Below, one piece after another: positions 5,393-6,497 of a DNA stretch of 6,497 bases. A program made the position numbers and the translations under genes. Origin of the DNA: Pseudolabrys sp. (GTDB lineage: Bacteria > Pseudomonadota > Alphaproteobacteria > Rhizobiales > Xanthobacteraceae). The number at the start of each line of letters is the position of its first letter. The first letter of the stretch is position 1. The DNA is taken from positions 1 through 6,497 of the forward strand of contig JAQSCR010000578.1 of the NCBI GenBank assembly GCA_029945495.1, given 5' to 3'. The notes beneath the pieces are model-generated. The model was not told the origin of the DNA. It did no database searches and saw nothing but the letters and a program-made list of their open reading frames with translations.

Positions 5393-6048
5393 TGTATCAG
5401 CCACCGCACTTTCGCGAAGATCGGCGCGCGGTCCAGCACGCGCTGATCGCCACGCATTCCCTCGGCCTGCTGATCACCGCAGGGCCTGAGGGACTGCAGG
5501 CGAATTTCATTCCGTTCCTGATCGACGCCGCGGCGTCGGAACACGGCACCTTGCGCGCGCATCTGGCGCGCGCCAATCCGCAACTGCGGGAGCTTAGCGT
5601 CGTCGACGAATGTCTGGTGGTGTTTCAGGGGCCGCAGACTTACGTCAGCCCGTCGCTCTATCCGACCAAGCAGGAGACCGGCAAGGTCGTGCCGACGTGG
5701 AATTATATCACCGTGCATGCCTGGGGCCGGCCGCGGGTGATGGATGACGCCGCCTGGATCGCCAGCCAGGTCGACGATCTCACCCGGCACAAGGAAGCGA
5801 ACCGCGCCGCGCCGTGGAACGTCGCCGATGCGCCCGAGCCGTTTGTCGCCGCGCAGCTCAAAGCCATTGTGGGCTTGGAGATTCCGATCGCGCGCATCGA
5901 AGGCAAATGGAAGGTCAGTCAGAACCGCACCGCCGTCGACCAGGCCGGCGTGGCCCAAGGCTTGCGTGAAGAAGCCTTGCGCGGCGAAGGCGAAGAAGCC
6001 GAACTGATGGCGGCGCAGGTCGCCGAGCGAATGAAAAGCGCGAACTGA
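5392..6048 (+). CDS. PaiB-family FMN-binding-fold protein (putative negative regulator)
   Basis: A 218-residue protein matching the PaiB family (FMN-binding split-barrel fold). Characteristic blocks are MYQPPHF at the start, ANFIPFLID (37-45), LARANPQ (58-64), VFQGPQTYVSPSLYPTK (77-93), GKVVPTWNYITVHAWG (97-112), AIVGLEI (158-164) and EGKWKVSQNR (170-179). Length fits the family. B. subtilis PaiB was described as a repressor of sporulation and protease genes, but no helix-turn-helix is visible here, so a direct DNA-binding role is uncertain; a flavin-related enzymatic role is possible. The ATG uses the last base of the GNAT stop codon, and a purine-rich AAGAGAG lies upstream. The C-terminal 30 residues or so are Glu/Ala-rich and probably helical. 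Confidence 0.9.
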   Translation: MYQPPHFREDRRAVQHALIATHSLGLLITAGPEGLQANFIPFLIDAAASEHGTLRAHLARANPQLRELSVVDECLVVFQGPQTYVSPSLYPTKQETGKVVPTWNYITVHAWGRPRVMDDAAWIASQVDDLTRHKEANRAAPWNVADAPEPFVAAQLKAIVGLEIPIARIEGKWKVSQNRTAVDQAGVAQGLREEALRGEGEEAELMAAQVAERMKSAN

Positions 6049-6081
6049 ACGCGAAACGCGAACAATCACGGGGGCCTACGA

Positions 6082-6468
6082 ATGGAACGCAAACTCATCT
6101 CATCCGGCTCGGTATTCGAGCCGAAGATCGGCTTCTCGCGCGCGGTGCGCGTCGGCCCGCATATCGCCGTGTCCGGCACCGCGCCGATCGCGCCCGGCGG
6201 CGGCGTTGCCTGCCCCGGCGATCTCTACGGCCAGACGCTTCGCTGTCTCGAGATCATCGAGAAGGCGCTCAATGACGCCGGCGCCAAGCGCGAGCACGTC
6301 ATCCGCACGCGCGTCTTCCTGAAGGACATGAAGAACTGGGAAGACGCCGGCCGCGCCCATGGCGAGTTCTTCCATAACATCTGCCCGGCCTCGACGATGA
6401 TTCAGATCGTGCAGGCCATCGATCCGGCCTGGCTGGTCGAGATCGAAGCGGACGCGATTGTCATCTAA
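6082..6468 (+). CDS. RidA/YjgF/UK114-fold protein, probably a non-canonical Rid
   Basis: A 128-residue small trimer-type protein of the YjgF/YER057c/UK114 family. RidA proper hydrolyses reactive enamine/imine intermediates to keto acids. Recognisable parts are HIAVSGTAPIAP (about 27-38), the helix LEIIEKALNDAGAK, VIRTRVFLKDM (about 73-83), and the closing strand LVEIEADAIVI. In E. coli RidA the segment before that strand contains PARS with catalytic Arg105; here it reads PAST, placing Ser104 at the Arg position. This suggests one of the Rid subgroups without the arginine and leaves its activity open. The start has a GGGG-rich site (6070-6074) upstream and lies 33 bases after the PaiB-like stop, so co-transcription is likely. 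Confidence 0.88.
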   Translation: MERKLISSGSVFEPKIGFSRAVRVGPHIAVSGTAPIAPGGGVACPGDLYGQTLRCLEIIEKALNDAGAKREHVIRTRVFLKDMKNWEDAGRAHGEFFHNICPASTMIQIVQAIDPAWLVEIEADAIVI

Positions 6469-6470
6469 TT

Positions 6471-6497
6471 CGTCATTCCGGGGCGCGCGCCATAAGC
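6471..6497. repeat. Partial dispersed palindromic (REP-like) element at the window edge
   Basis: The segment beginning CGTCATTCCGGGGCGCGCG, three bases after the rid stop codon, resembles the left arm of an intergenic repeat common in Bradyrhizobium-type genomes, where a right arm with CCCGGAATC usually follows. The mate arm is outside the window, so the palindrome itself cannot be seen. Recognition is from memory of the family. Confidence 0.5.

Noticed and set aside
5152..6069. Minus-strand open frame of 305 codons across the GNAT and PaiB-like genes
   Set aside because: It spans two well-supported plus-strand genes and their junction, shows no family motif, and is a typical high-GC shadow.

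Overview
The window looks like a piece of an alphaproteobacterial chromosome, most likely Hyphomicrobiales (the Bradyrhizobium, Rhodopseudomonas or Pseudolabrys neighbourhood). This is inferred from the high GC content, the lysine-rich tail on ribosomal protein L21, the style of the KdpDE proteins, and a fragment at the right edge that resembles a dispersed palindromic repeat of that group. The content is largely ordinary core chromosome. I found no CRISPR array, transposase, phage gene or clearly new multi-gene system.

Layout. (1) Positions 1-914 hold the end of a phosphonate (C-P lyase) operon: the 3' part of phnM, translationally coupled to phnN. (2) Positions 915-1247 are intergenic. They hold a shared bidirectional terminator, a minus-strand tRNA-Ser(CGA) with encoded CCA, and two candidate divergent promoters separated by GACAAA repeats. 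(3) Positions 1248-3540 encode a two-component system: a short KdpD-like membrane histidine kinase without the large cytoplasmic KdpD/Usp input module, and a KdpE-like OmpR-family regulator overlapping it by 8 bases. No kdpFABC genes are in view. (4) Positions 3571-4705 hold a terminator for the regulator, whose T-tract runs into a good sigma-70 promoter, then a structured leader and rplU-rpmA (L21 and L27), closed by a long hairpin terminator. (5) Positions 4775-6468 hold a probable operon: a RimJ/RimL-type GNAT acetyltransferase, a PaiB-type FMN-binding-fold protein starting on the last base of the GNAT stop codon, and a RidA-fold protein that appears to lack the catalytic arginine of true RidA. 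(6) The last 27 bases look like the start of a dispersed repeat cut by the window edge.

How the genes work together. PhnM and PhnN act at consecutive stages of ribose-phosphonate catabolism ending in PRPP. The kinase and regulator form a signalling pair. L21 and L27 are assembled together into the 50S subunit. The GNAT-PaiB pair recalls the paiA-paiB operon of Bacillus subtilis, although this GNAT is of a different subtype. The points most worth a second look are the orphan short KdpDE pair, the GNAT/PaiB/Rid cluster, the arginine-less Rid protein, the L21 leader, and the compact tRNA/kinase promoter region.
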